Part shown: positions 51,850-62,673 of the stretch, piece by piece
Layout: every line of letters begins with the position of its first letter
Position numbering within the stretch: position 1 is the stretch's first letter
From: Paraburkholderia fynbosensis
Lineage (GTDB): Bacteria > Pseudomonadota > Gammaproteobacteria > Burkholderiales > Burkholderiaceae
Length of the DNA: 64,000 bases
Direction: 5' to 3'
NCBI RefSeq assembly: GCF_902859935.1
Contig: NZ_CADIKI010000002.1
Location: 310,001 to 374,000, forward strand
Translations under genes and position numbers: made by a program
Notes under the pieces: generated by a model
Seen by the model: the letters and a program-made list of their open reading frames with translations, nothing else
Databases searched by the model: none
What the model was told of the DNA's origin: nothing

Positions 51850-52377
51850 TTAGTGATCGTGCGGATGCTTGTGAATCGGATCGACCCAGTAGACCGTTTC
51901 AGGCGCTTCCACTGCGTCGATGTTCAGATTGACGACCACCGCTTCGTTGTCGCTGCGCACCAGCACGCATTCGAGCGGCTCGTCCGTGCTCGCGTTGATC
52001 TCCTGATGCGGCACGTAGGGCGGCACGAAGATGAAGTCGCCGGGGCCGGCCTCCGCGGTGAACTCCAGATGCTCGCCCCAACGCATGCGCGCCTGGCCGC
52101 GCACCACGTAAATCACGCTTTCGAGCGCGCCGTGATGATGCGCGCCGGTCTTCGCGTTCGGATGGATCGTGACGGTGCCGGCCCATATCTTCTGCGCGCC
52201 GACCCGGGCGGCGTTGATCGCGGCGGCGCGGTTCATGCCCGGCGTTTGCGCGGTGTTGCTGTCGAGCTGGTCGCCCTTGATGACCTTCACGCCGTGCTCG
52301 CGCCAATCGACGGGCGCGGCCGGTTGCTCGGCGCCATGTTCGGCGCGATAGTGCGGGTGTTCGTGATCCTGGCTCAT
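51850..52377 (-). CDS. Cupin with His-rich tail
   Basis: A 175-residue protein; the ATG has GGAGGAG just upstream. The cupin core carries the metal motif (TGAHHHGALESVIYVVRG, then PPYVPHQEIN), so a metal ion is likely bound. Both ends are His-rich (DHEHPHYRAEHG and HKHPHDH). It lies directly upstream of the NiCoT permease, so a role in nickel/cobalt handling or storage is a fair inference. Confidence 0.8.
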   Translation of the reverse strand: MSQDHEHPHYRAEHGAEQPAAPVDWREHGVKVIKGDQLDSNTAQTPGMNRAAAINAARVGAQKIWAGTVTIHPNAKTGAHHHGALESVIYVVRGQARMRWGEHLEFTAEAGPGDFIFVPPYVPHQEINASTDEPLECVLVRSDNEAVVVNLNIDAVEAPETVYWVDPIHKHPHDH

Positions 52378-52495
52378 GGTGTCTCCTCCTGGGCATCGCC
52401 CCGGTGCCCGGCTCGGCGCCGTCAGGCATTTTTGCACGTTCAAAAACGGCTGTGTGGAGAACCGCATCAACGCCGTGCCCACCGGGCGATGGACG

Positions 52496-52525
52496 AAAAA
52501 AAGCCCGTTCACGTGGAACGGGCTT
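52496..52525 (-). terminator. Terminator of fusA
   Basis: On the minus strand, stem AAGCCCGTTC/GAACGGGCTT around a five-base loop is followed by a run of seven T. It lies about 55 bases after the fusA stop. Confidence 0.85.
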
Positions 52526-52579
52526 CGGGCGCTTTGGTTGGCCGCTGCAAGCGCGGCGGCTTCGTCGCAGCGCTTGCGC

Positions 52580-54685
52580 TTACTTCTGTTTCGCGTTGAT
52601 CACGGCTTCGGCGACGTTATTCGGCGTCTCCGCGTAGTGCTTGAACTCCATCGTGTAGGTCGCGCGGCCCTGGGTGGCCGAGCGCAGCGACGTCGAGTAG
52701 CCGAACATCTCCGCGAGCGGCACTTCGGCGCGCACCAGCTTGCCGCCGCCGCCCGCGATGTCTTCCATGCCCTGTACGAGTCCGCGGCGGCTCGACAGGT
52801 CGCCCATCACGTTGCCCATGAAGTCTTCCGGTGTTTCCACTTCGACGGCCATCATCGGTTCGAGCAGTACGGGTTTGGCCTTGCGCATCGCTTCCTTGAA
52901 CGCGATCGAGCCGGCCATGCGGAACGCGTTTTCATTCGAGTCGACGTCGTGGTATGAACCGAAGGTCAGCGTCACCTTCACGTCGACCACCGGATAGCCC
53001 GCGAGCACGCCGGCCTTCAGCGTTTCCACGATGCCCTTGTCGACGGCCGGGATGTATTCGCGCGGAATCACGCCGCCCTTGATGGCGTCGACGAACTCGT
53101 AGCCCTTGCCCTGCGGCGCCGGTTCGAGCGTGATGACCGCGTGGCCGTACTGACCACGCCCGCCCGACTGCTTGACGAACTTGCCTTCGACATCTTCGAC
53201 CTTGTTGCGCACCGTTTCGCGATACGCGACCTGCGGCTTGCCGACGGTCGCCTCGACGCCGAACTCGCGCTTCATCCGGTCGACCAGAATTTCCAGGTGC
53301 AGCTCGCCCATCCCGGAGATGATCGTCTGACCGGATTCCTCATCGGTTTGCACGCGGAACGACGGGTCTTCCTGGGCGAGACGGTTTAGCGCGATGCCCA
53401 TCTTTTCCTGGTCGACCTTGGTCTTCGGCTCGACGGCCTGCGAGATGACCGGCTCAGGGAAGATCATCTTTTCGAGGATGATCACGTGGTTCGGATCGCA
53501 CAGCGTGTCGCCGGTGGTCGCTTCCTTCAGGCCGACGGCCGCGGCGATGTCGCCCGCGTAGACTTCCTTGATTTCCTTGCGCTCGTTCGCGTGCATCTGC
53601 AGGATCCGGCCGAGGCGCTCCTTCTTTTCCTTGATCGCGTTGTAGACCGTGTCGCCCGAATTCACCACGCCCGAGTACACGCGGAAGAAAATCAGCTGGC
53701 CGACGAACGGGTCGGTCATGATCTTGAAGGCGAGGGCCGAGAACGGATCGGTATCGTTCGGATGACGCTCGATTTCCTTGTCGTGTTCGTCGTGACCGGT
53801 AATCGCCGGCACGTCGACCGGCGAGGGCAGGTAGTCGATCACCGCGTCGAGCATGGCCTGCACGCCCTTGTTCTTGAACGCGCTGCCGCACAGCATCGGC
53901 ACGATTTCATTGGCGATGCAGCGCGCGCGGATGCCGTGCTTGATTTCGTCTTCGGTCAGCGTGTCGCCGCCCAGGTATTTTTCGAGCAGCGTCTCGTTTG
54001 CCTCGGCGGCGGCCTCGACCATCTTGTCGTGCCACTCCTTCGCCGTAGCCGCGAGTTCCGCCGGAATATCGCGGTACTCGAACTTGATGCCCTGGTTCTC
54101 TTCGTCCCAGAAGATCGCCTTCATCTTGACCAGATCGACCACGCCCTGGAAGTGCTCTTCCGCGCCGATCGGAATCTGGATCGGCACCGCGACGCCTTTC
54201 AGGCGATCGCCGATCTGCCGCTGCACGCGAAAGAAATCCGCGCCGACGCGGTCCATCTTGTTGACGAACGCGATGCGCGGCACCTTGTACTTGTTCGCCT
54301 GGCGCCACACGGTTTCGGACTGCGGCTGCACGCCGCCGACCGAGTCGTACACCATGCACGCGCCGTCGAGCACGCGCATCGAGCGCTCCACTTCGATCGT
54401 GAAGTCGACGTGGCCCGGGGTGTCGATGATGTTGATCCGGTGTTCCGGATAGTTGCCGGCCATGCCTTTCCAGAAGGCGGTGGTGGCCGCCGACGTGATG
54501 GTGATGCCGCGCTCCTGCTCCTGTTCCATCCAGTCCATCGTCGCCGCACCGTCGTGAACCTCGCCGATCTTGTGGGTCACGCCGGTGTAGAACAGGATGC
54601 GTTCAGTGGTGGTAGTTTTGCCGGCATCGATGTGAGCGCTGATACCGATATTCCGGTAGCGCTCGATGGGAGTCTTGCGGGGCAC
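52580..54685 (-). CDS. fusA: Elongation factor G
   Basis: A 701-residue translational GTPase that moves tRNA and mRNA after peptide transfer and helps recycle ribosomes. G1 AHIDAGKT is at 17-24, followed by [14 protein letters not shown] and NKMD; domain IV and the C-terminal [15 protein letters not shown] are intact. Translation starts at GTG, seven bases after an excellent AAGGAGG. The gene is alone, away from rpsLG and tuf, and has its own terminator. Burkholderia often carry two EF-G genes; this is probably the one outside the str operon. Confidence 0.93.
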   Translation of the reverse strand: MPRKTPIERYRNIGISAHIDAGKTTTTERILFYTGVTHKIGEVHDGAATMDWMEQEQERGITITSAATTAFWKGMAGNYPEHRINIIDTPGHVDFTIEVERSMRVLDGACMVYDSVGGVQPQSETVWRQANKYKVPRIAFVNKMDRVGADFFRVQRQIGDRLKGVAVPIQIPIGAEEHFQGVVDLVKMKAIFWDEENQGIKFEYRDIPAELAATAKEWHDKMVEAAAEANETLLEKYLGGDTLTEDEIKHGIRARCIANEIVPMLCGSAFKNKGVQAMLDAVIDYLPSPVDVPAITGHDEHDKEIERHPNDTDPFSALAFKIMTDPFVGQLIFFRVYSGVVNSGDTVYNAIKEKKERLGRILQMHANERKEIKEVYAGDIAAAVGLKEATTGDTLCDPNHVIILEKMIFPEPVISQAVEPKTKVDQEKMGIALNRLAQEDPSFRVQTDEESGQTIISGMGELHLEILVDRMKREFGVEATVGKPQVAYRETVRNKVEDVEGKFVKQSGGRGQYGHAVITLEPAPQGKGYEFVDAIKGGVIPREYIPAVDKGIVETLKAGVLAGYPVVDVKVTLTFGSYHDVDSNENAFRMAGSIAFKEAMRKAKPVLLEPMMAVEVETPEDFMGNVMGDLSSRRGLVQGMEDIAGGGGKLVRAEVPLAEMFGYSTSLRSATQGRATYTMEFKHYAETPNNVAEAVINAKQK

Positions 54686-54900
54686 GTGAACCTCCTTGGA
54701 ATGGCGCGCCTGAAACGCTTGCCGGGCGGCGCTTTGGCCGCCCGGAGAACCTGGTGCTGCTTAACTGAGATTACAAGGATAGCGCGTCGGCCTGTCTTTT
54801 GCAGGAATCTTGCCAGCCGGGCGCGAGCGCCTGCCAGCAGGCGTTCGGCCGCCGCCGCACGGCGCCACCACGCGACGGCGGCAAGGTGGCCCGGATGTAA

Positions 54901-54934
54901 AAAAGCCGGCGCCTCGCGAGAGGCGCCGGCTTTT
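54901..54934. terminator. Terminator after DUF192 gene
   Basis: A 15-base perfect stem (AAAAGCCGGCGCCTC with its inverse) around loop GCGA, with T runs on both strands. It ends the DUF192 unit. The 300 bases from 54686 to 54988 otherwise contain only the fusA upstream region. Confidence 0.88.
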
Positions 54935-54988
54935 CGAGGAGCGCTGAAACGCGGCGGGGACGCCCGCCGTTGCCGTCATCGAGGCGGC

Positions 54989-55498
54989 TTATTGCTGCAC
55001 AGCCGGCAAGCCCTGAATCTGCATTCCCGGTTTGATGCCCTTCGACGTGAACCAGCCTTTGGGCATTTCCAGCGCGAACACGCCGTTGTGCGTCGGGCAA
55101 TGGTTGTTGGTGGTCTCGGCCTGCATCTCGTCGATGTCGGTGATCGTGCCGTCCGCGCGCATGAATGCGATCGACAGCGGGATCAGTGTGTTCTTCATCC
55201 AGAAGCAATGCCCTGCGTTCTCGTTGAACACGAACAGCATGCCTTCGTTCGGTCCGAGATTCGTGCGGTACATCAAGCCTTGCTCACGGTCCGCGTCGTT
55301 GGCGGCGACGGCGGCATCGATCACGAACATGCCCGCGGTCAGCTTCACGCGCGGAAATTCGTTGGGCTGCTTCGCACCGGCCGGCATCTGCTGAGCGTGA
55401 GCAGGGGCGGCGGTGATCGCGGCGAACGACAACGCGGCGAGCGGCAATGCAACGGCAACAGCGAAACGCGCAATCAACGAGCGCATGGGAAATCGCAC
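54989..55498 (-). CDS. DUF192 periplasmic protein
   Basis: A 169-residue protein. It starts at GTG 55498, seven bases from AAGGAG; the in-frame ATG at 55486 is badly spaced. A signal peptide ends near AAPAHAQ. The mature part is DUF192: REQGLMYRT, GMLFVF, FWMKNTLIPLSIAF, DGTI and the closing FALEMPKGWF. DUF192 proteins are small beta-barrels of unknown role in the envelope. Confidence 0.85.
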   Translation of the reverse strand: MRFPMRSLIARFAVAVALPLAALSFAAITAAPAHAQQMPAGAKQPNEFPRVKLTAGMFVIDAAVAANDADREQGLMYRTNLGPNEGMLFVFNENAGHCFWMKNTLIPLSIAFMRADGTITDIDEMQAETTNNHCPTHNGVFALEMPKGWFTSKGIKPGMQIQGLPAVQQ

Positions 55499-55550
55499 GG
55501 CATGACTCCTTGCTGGAAATTAACTCGCGAATGTTACGCGAGCGCGTCAA

Positions 55551-55587
55551 AAACAAAAAGGCAGATCGCCTTGCGGTGATCTGCCTT
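55551..55587 (-). terminator. Terminator of small Ala/Lys-rich gene
   Basis: Stem AAGGCAGATC/GATCTGCCTT (55558-55587), followed on the minus strand by two T runs. It lies 57 bases after the 63-residue gene. Confidence 0.85.
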
Positions 55588-55643
55588 ACAACGCCGTAAG
55601 AACGGCGGTGAAGCTGGTTCTTGACTGCGTCGTTACAACAAAC

Positions 55644-55835
55644 TTACTCCGATGCTGCCGAAGCTGCAGCAGCAGCTGCTGCCTTCTTGTGCGACTTCTT
55701 GTGAGCGTGCTTCGTGGTCTTCTTAGCCGACGAAGCTGCTGCCGGAGCTGCCGAAGCTGCTTCCGGTGCCGAAGCTTGTGCGAATGCTGCCGTTGCGAAA
55801 AGGCCAGCGACCAGAGCGGCGATCAGTTTGTTCAT
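55644..55835 (-). CDS. Small Ala/Lys/His-rich secreted protein
   Basis: A 63-residue protein with a clear signal peptide (MNKLIAALVAGLFATAAFA). The mature part is only Ala, Ser, Lys and His, including KKTTKHAHKKSHKK, and is disordered and strongly basic. Such proteins are common in Burkholderia and resemble acid-shock-type periplasmic proteins. It has its own strong terminator, suggesting high expression. Confidence 0.7.
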   Translation of the reverse strand: MNKLIAALVAGLFATAAFAQASAPEAASAAPAAASSAKKTTKHAHKKSHKKAAAAAAASAASE

Positions 55836-56302
55836 TGTGTGAATCCTCAGCTTGAGTTAATTAACCAAATGACCCGGCTATATGTAGAGTCATGTCGGTA
55901 AACGTGCCATCCACCTTTCGGTTGACAGTCGCATCGAACAAATTTTTTTCGACACGTCTGCGTAGCGCTCAGACTCCCCGCGCGCACCGCAAAAACGGCT
56001 TGCGCAAAGGGCCCTTCAGGCTGAATGCCGGATAGCGTCGGGCGGCATCTGCGTCGAATAACGCGTGAGCTCGCACACCGGTTGACGAAAACTTTCCGGA
56101 AATTTATATCGCGAAAGCGCGGTGTCGATATGCGGCTTCGCTGCTCTCGTGAGTGTGTTCGTTTCACGTTTTTTTGCGGGCGTTTCACACGTGTTTTTGT
56201 TTGCCGATACAACGGCTTAGCTTTTTTATTCTGCGTGAAACACGCGCACGTGAGGCGAGTTTTGCAAACCCGCGCGCAGAGAGTCGAGCGTTCGGACCAC
56301 GC
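55836..56302. other. Gap with no recognised gene
   Basis: About 465 bases between the small secreted gene and rluE. The part nearest 55836 should hold the promoter of the former. The region 56080-56250 is T-rich but shows no clean hairpin. Confidence 0.35.
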
Positions 56303-56872
56303 TCAGACGACACCGTCCCAAGGCGCCTTCGTTGGCAATTCGACACTTTCCCCGGGTTGAAGGCCGAGTGAAAAGATGTCAAGCGCCCCGATGCCGACGC
56401 GCACCAGACGCAGCGTCGGGAAACCAACCGCGGCTGTCATGCGGCGCACCTGACGGTTCTTGCCTTCGGTGATCGACAACTCGATCCACGTGGTCGGTAT
56501 CGCCGCGCGATAACGGATCGGCGGCGTGCGGGTCCAGAGCGTGTCGTTCGGTTCGACATATTCGGCGCGGCAGGGGCGCGTCACGTAGTCGCCGAGATCG
56601 ACGCCGCGTGCGAGCTTCTTCAAAGCGGCTGTGTCGACCGCGCCTTCCACTTGCGCCCAATAACGTTTGACGAGCTTATGACGCGGCTCGGCGATGCGCG
56701 CTTGCAGCGCTCCGTCGTCGGTCAGAAGCAGCAAGCCTTCGCTGTCGGAGTCGAGGCGGCCCGCCGGATAGACGCCGGGCACCTTGACCCAGTCGGCCAG
56801 CGACGCACGTGTCTCATGCGGCGAGAATTGACAGATGGTGCCGAACGGCTTGTTCAGTGCGAGAAGGCGCAT
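56303..56872 (-). CDS. rluE: 23S rRNA pseudouridine synthase RluE
   Basis: A 189-residue protein of the RsuA/RluE branch without an S4 domain. The catalytic aspartate is D41 in GRLDSDSEGLLLLT; KRYWAQVEG and GKNRQVRRM are the other family motifs. RluE makes pseudouridine 2457 in 23S rRNA. The length and lack of S4 fit RluE better than RluB or RluF. It is transcribed divergently from icd. Confidence 0.85.
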   Translation of the reverse strand: MRLLALNKPFGTICQFSPHETRASLADWVKVPGVYPAGRLDSDSEGLLLLTDDGALQARIAEPRHKLVKRYWAQVEGAVDTAALKKLARGVDLGDYVTRPCRAEYVEPNDTLWTRTPPIRYRAAIPTTWIELSITEGKNRQVRRMTAAVGFPTLRLVRVGIGALDIFSLGLQPGESVELPTKAPWDGVV

Positions 56873-57215
56873 AGGGAAACGAATGAGAGTCGCGCGGACA
56901 CGACCGCGACGGCCAGCGCCGCGAAGTCCCCGGGGGAGCCGCGGGTGCGGTTTTGAATGGCGCGATGATAATGCATAAACGAAAACGGCCTTTCTGCTGT
57001 CTTATAAAAGACCCATGAGCCGGCGCGCGTGGGGCCACGGTTTTTGCGTCCATGTTGGGAAAACCCCGAGCCGTTGCCGGATGGCTGCGCGGGGCGCGTG
57101 GGCTAGAATAGCGGCCAGGCTTGCTTGCGAGCGTCCTGGCATTGCGCGCAGCGAGGAGCGCCCATTTTCGCAGTCTCCCTTCAGCTTTCTGCACAGCCTT
57201 CACTGGAGTCCGATC
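56873..57215. other. Divergent promoter region of rluE and icd
   Basis: About 340 bases holding the start regions of both genes. No further gene or clear hairpin was found; an upstream extension of the icd frame to 57015 has no good start signal. Confidence 0.4.
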
Positions 57216-58472
57216 ATGTCGTATCAGCACATCAAGGTTCCGACCGGTGGTGACAAGATCACTGTCAACGCCGATTTCTCGCTCAATGTTTCCGACCAGC
57301 CGATCATTCCGTTCATCGAAGGCGACGGTACGGGTCTCGACATCACGCCGGTCATGCTGAAGGTCGTGGACGCAGCGGTGGAGAAGGCGTACGCAGGCAA
57401 GAAGAAAATCCACTGGATGGAAATCTACGCGGGCGAAAAAGCGACCAAGGTGTATGGTCCCGACGTGTGGCTGCCGGAAGAGACGCTGCAGGTGGTCAAG
57501 GAATACATCGTGTCGATCAAGGGGCCGCTCACCACGCCGGTCGGCGGCGGCATCCGTTCGCTGAACGTCGCGCTGCGCCAGGAGCTCGACCTGTATGTAT
57601 GCCTGCGGCCGGTGCAGTATTTCAAGGGCGTGCCTTCGCCGGTGCGCGAGCCCGAGAAGACCAACATGGTGATCTTCCGCGAGAATTCGGAAGACATCTA
57701 TGCGGGCATCGAATGGGCGGCCGAATCGGAGCAGGCGAAGAAGGTCATCAAGTTCCTGCAGGACGAGATGGGCGTGAAGAAGATCCGCTTTCCGGAGTCG
57801 TCGGGGATCGGCATCAAGCCGGTGTCGCGCGAAGGCACCGAGCGTCTGGTGCGCAAGGCGATCCAGTACGCGATGGACAACGATCGCCGCTCGGTCACGC
57901 TGGTGCACAAGGGCAACATCATGAAGTTCACCGAAGGCGCGTTCCGCGACTACGGCTATGCGCTCGCGCAAAAGGAATTCAGCGCGGAACTGATCGACGG
58001 CGGCCCGTGGATGAAGGTCAAGAATCCGAAGACAGGTGGCGACATCGTGGTGAAGGACGTGATCGCCGATGCATTCCTGCAGCAGATCCTCCTGCGTCCG
58101 GCCGAATACGACGTGATCGCCACGCTGAACCTGAACGGCGATTATGTCTCGGATGCGCTGGCCGCGCAGGTCGGCGGCATCGGCATCGCCCCGGGCGCGA
58201 ATCTGTCGGACTCGGTCGCGATGTTCGAAGCGACGCACGGCACGGCGCCGAAATACGCGGGCAAGGACTATGTGAATCCGGGTTCGGAAATTCTCTCGGC
58301 GGAAATGATGCTGCGCCACATCGGCTGGACGGAAGCGGCAGATCTGATCATCCACTCGATGGAGAAATCGATTCTGCAAAAACGCGTCACTTATGACTTC
58401 GCACGCCTGATGGAAGGCGCGACGCAGGTGTCGTGCTCGGGCTTCGGCCAGGTGATGATCGAGAATATGTAG
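57216..58472 (+). CDS. icd: NADP-dependent isocitrate dehydrogenase
   Basis: A 418-residue TCA-cycle enzyme that converts isocitrate to 2-oxoglutarate. The ATG at 57216 follows GGAG by eight bases. [10 protein letters not shown] is near the start; S115 in [12 protein letters not shown] is the residue phosphorylated in E. coli; [15 protein letters not shown] and [13 protein letters not shown] are later active-site motifs. Close similarity to the E. coli-type enzyme implies NADP use. A GU-containing terminator follows. Confidence 0.95.
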   Translation: MSYQHIKVPTGGDKITVNADFSLNVSDQPIIPFIEGDGTGLDITPVMLKVVDAAVEKAYAGKKKIHWMEIYAGEKATKVYGPDVWLPEETLQVVKEYIVSIKGPLTTPVGGGIRSLNVALRQELDLYVCLRPVQYFKGVPSPVREPEKTNMVIFRENSEDIYAGIEWAAESEQAKKVIKFLQDEMGVKKIRFPESSGIGIKPVSREGTERLVRKAIQYAMDNDRRSVTLVHKGNIMKFTEGAFRDYGYALAQKEFSAELIDGGPWMKVKNPKTGGDIVVKDVIADAFLQQILLRPAEYDVIATLNLNGDYVSDALAAQVGGIGIAPGANLSDSVAMFEATHGTAPKYAGKDYVNPGSEILSAEMMLRHIGWTEAADLIIHSMEKSILQKRVTYDFARLMEGATQVSCSGFGQVMIENM

Positions 58473-58508
58473 AACGAAGCGAACTGAATTATTCAGGTCG
58501 CATGAAAA

Positions 58509-58543
58509 GCCCTGGCGTCGCAAGATGGCTGGGGCATTTTTTT
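58509..58543 (+). terminator. Probable icd terminator
   Basis: GCCCTGGC pairs with GCTGGGGC (two G-U pairs) and is followed by seven T. It is about 40 bases after the icd stop. Confidence 0.65.
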
Positions 58544-58689
58544 GCCCGCTCGTTGAAGCGACCGCTATCGATCCGAACAGCGGTAGGGTGAGCGCGAAAG
58601 CCGCCGGCAGCCAAACTATACGGGCCTACCCGATAATTGGGAGCCGTGGCTGTCCGATAAAAACTAACGGAATGAAAAAAGCGCCGCAC

Positions 58690-58714
58690 AAAAAAAGAAA
58701 CCCGGCAAGCCGGG
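58690..58714 (-). terminator. Terminator of cold-shock gene
   Basis: On the minus strand, CCCGGC-TT-GCCGGG followed by T-rich sequence, about 27 bases after the csp stop. Confidence 0.8.
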
Positions 58715-58740
58715 CTTCAAAGGACGGGTAACGAACAGCC

Positions 58741-58947
58741 TCAGGCGGGTGCCTGAATGTTCGATGCCTGTTTGCCTTTCGGGCCTTGCACGACCTCGAA
58801 GGTTACCTTTTGGCCTTCCTTGAGGGTCTTGAACCCATTCATCTGGATGGCCGAGAAGTGTGCAAACAGATCCTCACCACCTTCATCAGGCGTGATGAAT
58901 CCGAAACCTTTTGCGTCATTGAACCATTTGACCGTACCAGTTGCCAT
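58741..58947 (-). CDS. CspA-family cold-shock protein
   Basis: A 68-residue single cold-shock domain that binds single-stranded nucleic acid and acts as an RNA chaperone. RNP1 KGFGFI and RNP2 DLFAHF are intact, and WFNDAKG opens the domain. The length is standard. It is followed by an intrinsic terminator. Confidence 0.93.
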   Translation of the reverse strand: MATGTVKWFNDAKGFGFITPDEGGEDLFAHFSAIQMNGFKTLKEGQKVTFEVVQGPKGKQASNIQAPA

Positions 58948-59500
58948 TCCAACATCCCCTGTAACTCATGTCACTACCACGAGCCCTCGAAAAGCTCCGC
59001 GACCACGCAGGTAGCCGCTCCCTCCTCACAAGCTCACCATCGGCATTTTTTCGAAATTATGGCTCGGTGAAAAAAGTGCCAGCTTGATTGTTGGGGCTCT
59101 TTATTCGAGTGTCAAGAAAATTTTGAGATGTCGTTGTCGCGTTGCAAACAAGCGCTTTCCAGGGGTTTTTCCCGCTTCCGTTATGTGCGGTTGCGCAAGC
59201 GGGCCGTCTTGAAAAGTCGCATAATCGACTCACATGCTGTGCTATGCGCCACCCCCCGCCGTCAGGCTCCGGCGAGCGCCGGCAACCAGCTCCGGCAGGT
59301 TGTGCGATACTCGATCCGACTGCGGTGCAACACGGCCGCGCTGCATCATTTGGATAGGGGCCGGCTCCGCAATCGGCTCGTCGAATCGCAAATGCATGGC
59401 GGGTCATTTACCCCATCACGCAGAAGCGAACGGGCTCACCGGCGGGTTGGCCGGGTTTTGACAGGATTGCGGGCCTGTCCTAGTTGTTTAGAATGGGTGT
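58948..59500. other. Divergent promoter region of csp and clpS
   Basis: About 550 bases. The csp-proximal 150 bases probably carry its promoter and a long leader, as in many cold-shock genes. The rest shows GC-rich open frames without family resemblance; no RNA gene was recognised. Confidence 0.35.
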
Positions 59501-59815
59501 ATGGCGATTATCCCGGACAAGCAGGACGGCACCGTACTGGAGCGGCAGGAGAAGAAGCTCAAGCCGCCATCCATGTACAAGGTGGTGCTGCTGAATGACG
59601 ACTTCACGCCAATGGAATTTGTCGTGATGATCGTGCAGGAATATTTCAATAAAGATCGTGAAACCGCAACGCAGGTGATGTTGAAGGTGCATCGCGAGGG
59701 CAGGGGAGTTTGTGGGGTCTATACGCGGGACATCGCGTCGACCAAAGTCGAGCAAGTCGTTACCCACGCACGGCAGGCCGGGCATCCGCTGCAGTGTGTG
59801 ATGGAGGAAGCATGA
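59501..59815 (+). CDS. clpS: ClpS adaptor
   Basis: A 104-residue N-end-rule adaptor that hands substrates with bulky N-terminal residues to ClpAP. The core motifs are [30 protein letters not shown] and VEQVVTHAR. The stop overlaps the clpA start (ATGA), the usual arrangement. Confidence 0.95.
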   Translation: MAIIPDKQDGTVLERQEKKLKPPSMYKVVLLNDDFTPMEFVVMIVQEYFNKDRETATQVMLKVHREGRGVCGVYTRDIASTKVEQVVTHARQAGHPLQCVMEEA

Positions 59816-62109
59816 TTGCCCAGGAACTGGAAGTCAGCCTGCACATGGCGTTCATGGAAGCACGCCAGGCGCGGCACGAGTTCATAACGGTCGAACATCT
59901 TTTGCTGGCACTGTTGGACAATCCGACAGCGGCGGAGGTGTTGCGTGCATGCGCGGCCAATATCGAGGATCTGCGTCAGAACCTGCGCAACTTCATTCAT
60001 GACAACACGCCGACCGTGCCTGGCACGGACGACGTCGACACGCAGCCCACGCTGGGTTTCCAGCGTGTGATCCAGCGCGCGATCATGCATGTGCAGTCCA
60101 CCTCGAACGGCAAGAAGGAAGTGACCGGCGCGAACGTGCTGGTGGCGATCTTCGGCGAGAAGGATTCGCACGCGGTGTACTACCTGCAACAGCAGGGCGT
60201 GACGCGTCTGGACGTGGTCAATTTCATCTCGCATGGCATCGCCAAGACGAGCAGCACGGACGCCGCGAAAGCGAGCGACGCGAATGCCGAGTCCGACGAA
60301 GCCGCCGCGCAGAAGGAAACGCCGCTCGCCCAGTTCACGCAGAACTTGAACCAGATGGCGAAGGATGGGCGTATCGATCCGCTGATCGGACGCGAGTCGG
60401 AAGTCGAGCGCGTGGTCCAGGTGCTGTGCCGTCGGCGCAAGAACAATCCGCTGCTGGTCGGTGAGGCCGGCGTCGGCAAGACGGCCATCGCTGAAGGTCT
60501 CGCATGGCGTATTACGCGCGGCGAAGTGCCGGACATCCTCGCTGACGCGCAGGTGTATTCGCTCGACATGGGCGCGCTGCTCGCCGGCACGAAGTATCGT
60601 GGCGACTTCGAGCAACGCCTGAAGACGGTCCTCAAGGAGTTGAAGGAACGTCCGCACGCGATCCTGTTCATCGACGAAATTCATACGCTGATCGGCGCGG
60701 GCGCCGCCTCGGGCGGCACGCTGGACGCGTCGAATCTGCTGAAGCCTGCGTTGTCCTCGGGCACGCTCAAGTGCATCGGCGCGACCACGTTCACGGAATA
60801 TCGCGGCATCTTCGAGAAAGACGCGGCATTGTCGCGCCGTTTCCAGAAGGTCGATGTGACCGAGCCGACCGTCGAACAGACGGTGGCGATCCTGCGCGGC
60901 CTCAAGTCGCGTTTCGAAGAGCATCACGGCGTGAAGTATTCGTCGGGTGCGCTGTCGGCGGCGGCTGAGTTGTCGGCACGCTTCATCACGGATCGTCATC
61001 TGCCGGACAAGGCGATCGACGTGATCGACGAAGCGGGCGCGGCGCAACGCATCCTGCCGAAGTCGAAGCAGAAGAAGACCATCGGCAAGAACGAGATCGA
61101 GGAAATCATCTCGAAGATCGCCCGTGTCCCGCCGCAAAGCGTGTCGCAAGACGATCGCAGCAAGCTGCAGACGCTCGATCGCGATCTGAAGAGCGTGGTG
61201 TTCGGGCAAGACCCCGCCATCGACGCGCTGTCGGCCGCGATCAAGATGGCGCGTGCGGGTCTCGGCAAGCTGGACAAGCCGATCGGCGCGTTCCTGTTCT
61301 CCGGACCCACGGGTGTCGGCAAGACCGAAGTGGCGAAGCAACTGGCGTTCACGCTGGGGATCGAACTGATCCGCTTCGACATGTCGGAATACATGGAGCG
61401 TCATGCGGTCAGCCGGTTGATCGGCGCGCCGCCGGGCTATGTCGGGTTCGACCAGGGCGGTCTGCTGACCGAAGCCGTCACGAAGAAGCCGCATTGCGTG
61501 CTGCTGCTCGACGAAATCGAGAAGGCGCATCCGGACATCTACAATGTGCTGCTGCAGGTCATGGACCACGGCACGCTGACGGACAACAACGGCCGCAAGG
61601 CGGACTTCCGCAACGTCATCATTATCATGACGACGAATGCGGGCGCCGAGGCGATGGGCAAGTCGGTGATCGGCTTCACGAACCGCCGGGAAGCCGGCGA
61701 CGAGATGGTCGACATCAAGCGTATGTTCACGCCGGAGTTCCGTAACCGTCTGGACGCGACGATCAGCTTCCGTTCGCTCGATGAAGAAATCATCATGCGC
61801 GTGGTCGATAAGTTCCTGATGCAGCTGGAAGATCAGTTGCACGAGAAGAAGGTCGATGCGCTCTTCACCGACGCGTTGCGCAAGCATCTCGCCAAACACG
61901 GTTTCGATCCGTTGATGGGCGCGCGGCCGATGCAACGTCTGATCCAGGACACGATCCGTCGTGCGCTGGCCGACGAACTGCTGTTCGGCAAGCTGATGAA
62001 CGGCGGCCGGGTCTCGGTCGACGTGGATGCGGAAGACAAGGTGCAGTTGACCTTCGACGAGCATCCGGCGCCGCGCAATCCGAATCCGGAAGCGGTCGAA
62101 GTCGAGTAA
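59812..62109 (+). CDS. clpA: ClpA AAA+ unfoldase
   Basis: A 765-residue double-ring unfoldase that works with ClpP and ClpS. The N-terminal Clp repeat domain ([21 protein letters not shown]) is followed by two AAA+ modules, with Walker A sites GEAGVGKTA and GPTGVGKTE. Residues 145-170 are a low-complexity linker rich in Ala, Asp and Ser. The length is normal. The ATG at 59812, overlapping clpS, is preferred to upstream in-frame options. The second clpP paralogue at 32227 might be one of its partners. Confidence 0.95.
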   Translation: MIAQELEVSLHMAFMEARQARHEFITVEHLLLALLDNPTAAEVLRACAANIEDLRQNLRNFIHDNTPTVPGTDDVDTQPTLGFQRVIQRAIMHVQSTSNGKKEVTGANVLVAIFGEKDSHAVYYLQQQGVTRLDVVNFISHGIAKTSSTDAAKASDANAESDEAAAQKETPLAQFTQNLNQMAKDGRIDPLIGRESEVERVVQVLCRRRKNNPLLVGEAGVGKTAIAEGLAWRITRGEVPDILADAQVYSLDMGALLAGTKYRGDFEQRLKTVLKELKERPHAILFIDEIHTLIGAGAASGGTLDASNLLKPALSSGTLKCIGATTFTEYRGIFEKDAALSRRFQKVDVTEPTVEQTVAILRGLKSRFEEHHGVKYSSGALSAAAELSARFITDRHLPDKAIDVIDEAGAAQRILPKSKQKKTIGKNEIEEIISKIARVPPQSVSQDDRSKLQTLDRDLKSVVFGQDPAIDALSAAIKMARAGLGKLDKPIGAFLFSGPTGVGKTEVAKQLAFTLGIELIRFDMSEYMERHAVSRLIGAPPGYVGFDQGGLLTEAVTKKPHCVLLLDEIEKAHPDIYNVLLQVMDHGTLTDNNGRKADFRNVIIIMTTNAGAEAMGKSVIGFTNRREAGDEMVDIKRMFTPEFRNRLDATISFRSLDEEIIMRVVDKFLMQLEDQLHEKKVDALFTDALRKHLAKHGFDPLMGARPMQRLIQDTIRRALADELLFGKLMNGGRVSVDVDAEDKVQLTFDEHPAPRNPNPEAVEVE

Positions 62110-62143
62110 GGCGTCGAATCAAGTCGCTGGCAGTATTGAAGAA

Positions 62144-62185
62144 AGCAGAACGGCGCGGGTTCAACCCCGCGCCGTTCTGCTTTTT
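62144..62185 (+). terminator. clpSA terminator
   Basis: A 16-base GC-rich stem (AGCAGAACGGCGCGGG with its inverse) around a six-base loop, followed by T5. It probably also acts for the convergent dut gene. Confidence 0.9.
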
Positions 62186-62210
62186 GCGTCCTGATTTGCG
62201 TCGTTCAGGG

Positions 62211-62657
62211 TTAGTGTTTGCCGGTACTGCCGAACCCGCCGCCGCCACGCTCGCTTTGTTCGAAATCGTCGACGATATTGAACTCGGCCTGCACGACCGG
62301 CACGATCACGAGTTGCGCAAGACGCTCCATCGGATTCAGCACGAAGGTCGTTTCGCCACGATTCCAGGTCGAGATCATCAGTTGACCCTGGTAATCGGAG
62401 TCGATCAGGCCGACCAGATTGCCGAGCACGATCCCATGCTTATGTCCCAGTCCCGAACGCGGCAGAATCAGCGCCGCATAGCCCGGGTCACCGACGTGAA
62501 TCGCGAGGCCTGTCGGGACCAGCGCGGTTTCGCCGGGCTTCAGCGTCAACGGCTCGTCGAGGCAGGCACGCAGATCGAGGCCGGCACTGCCGGTGGTCGC
62601 GTAAGCCGGGAGTTGCTCGCGCATGCGCGCGTCGAGAATCTTCAGGTCGAGTTTCAT
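62211..62657 (-). CDS. dut: dUTP diphosphatase
   Basis: A 148-residue trimeric dUTPase that hydrolyses dUTP to dUMP and keeps uracil out of DNA. The five family motifs are visible, including GSAGLDLRA (23-31), PRSGLG (66-71), GLIDSDYQG (83-91) and the glycine-rich [10 protein letters not shown] near the end. The ATG at 62657 opens the standard KLDLKILD start; the longer frame is not conserved. Confidence 0.95.
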   Translation of the reverse strand: MKLDLKILDARMREQLPAYATTGSAGLDLRACLDEPLTLKPGETALVPTGLAIHVGDPGYAALILPRSGLGHKHGIVLGNLVGLIDSDYQGQLMISTWNRGETTFVLNPMERLAQLVIVPVVQAEFNIVDDFEQSERGGGGFGSTGKH

Positions 62658-62673
62658 GCAGAGTGGAGTGAGG

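Noticed and set aside
50626-52599. 657-codon + strand open frame opposite the NiCoT and cupin genes
   Set aside because: Antisense shadow; both genes on the other strand have clear motifs and ribosome sites.
53486-55579. 697-codon + strand open frame opposite fusA
   Set aside because: Antisense of a highly conserved gene, with shadow-like composition.
59719-62064. 781-codon minus-strand open frame opposite clpA
   Set aside because: Antisense shadow of clpA.
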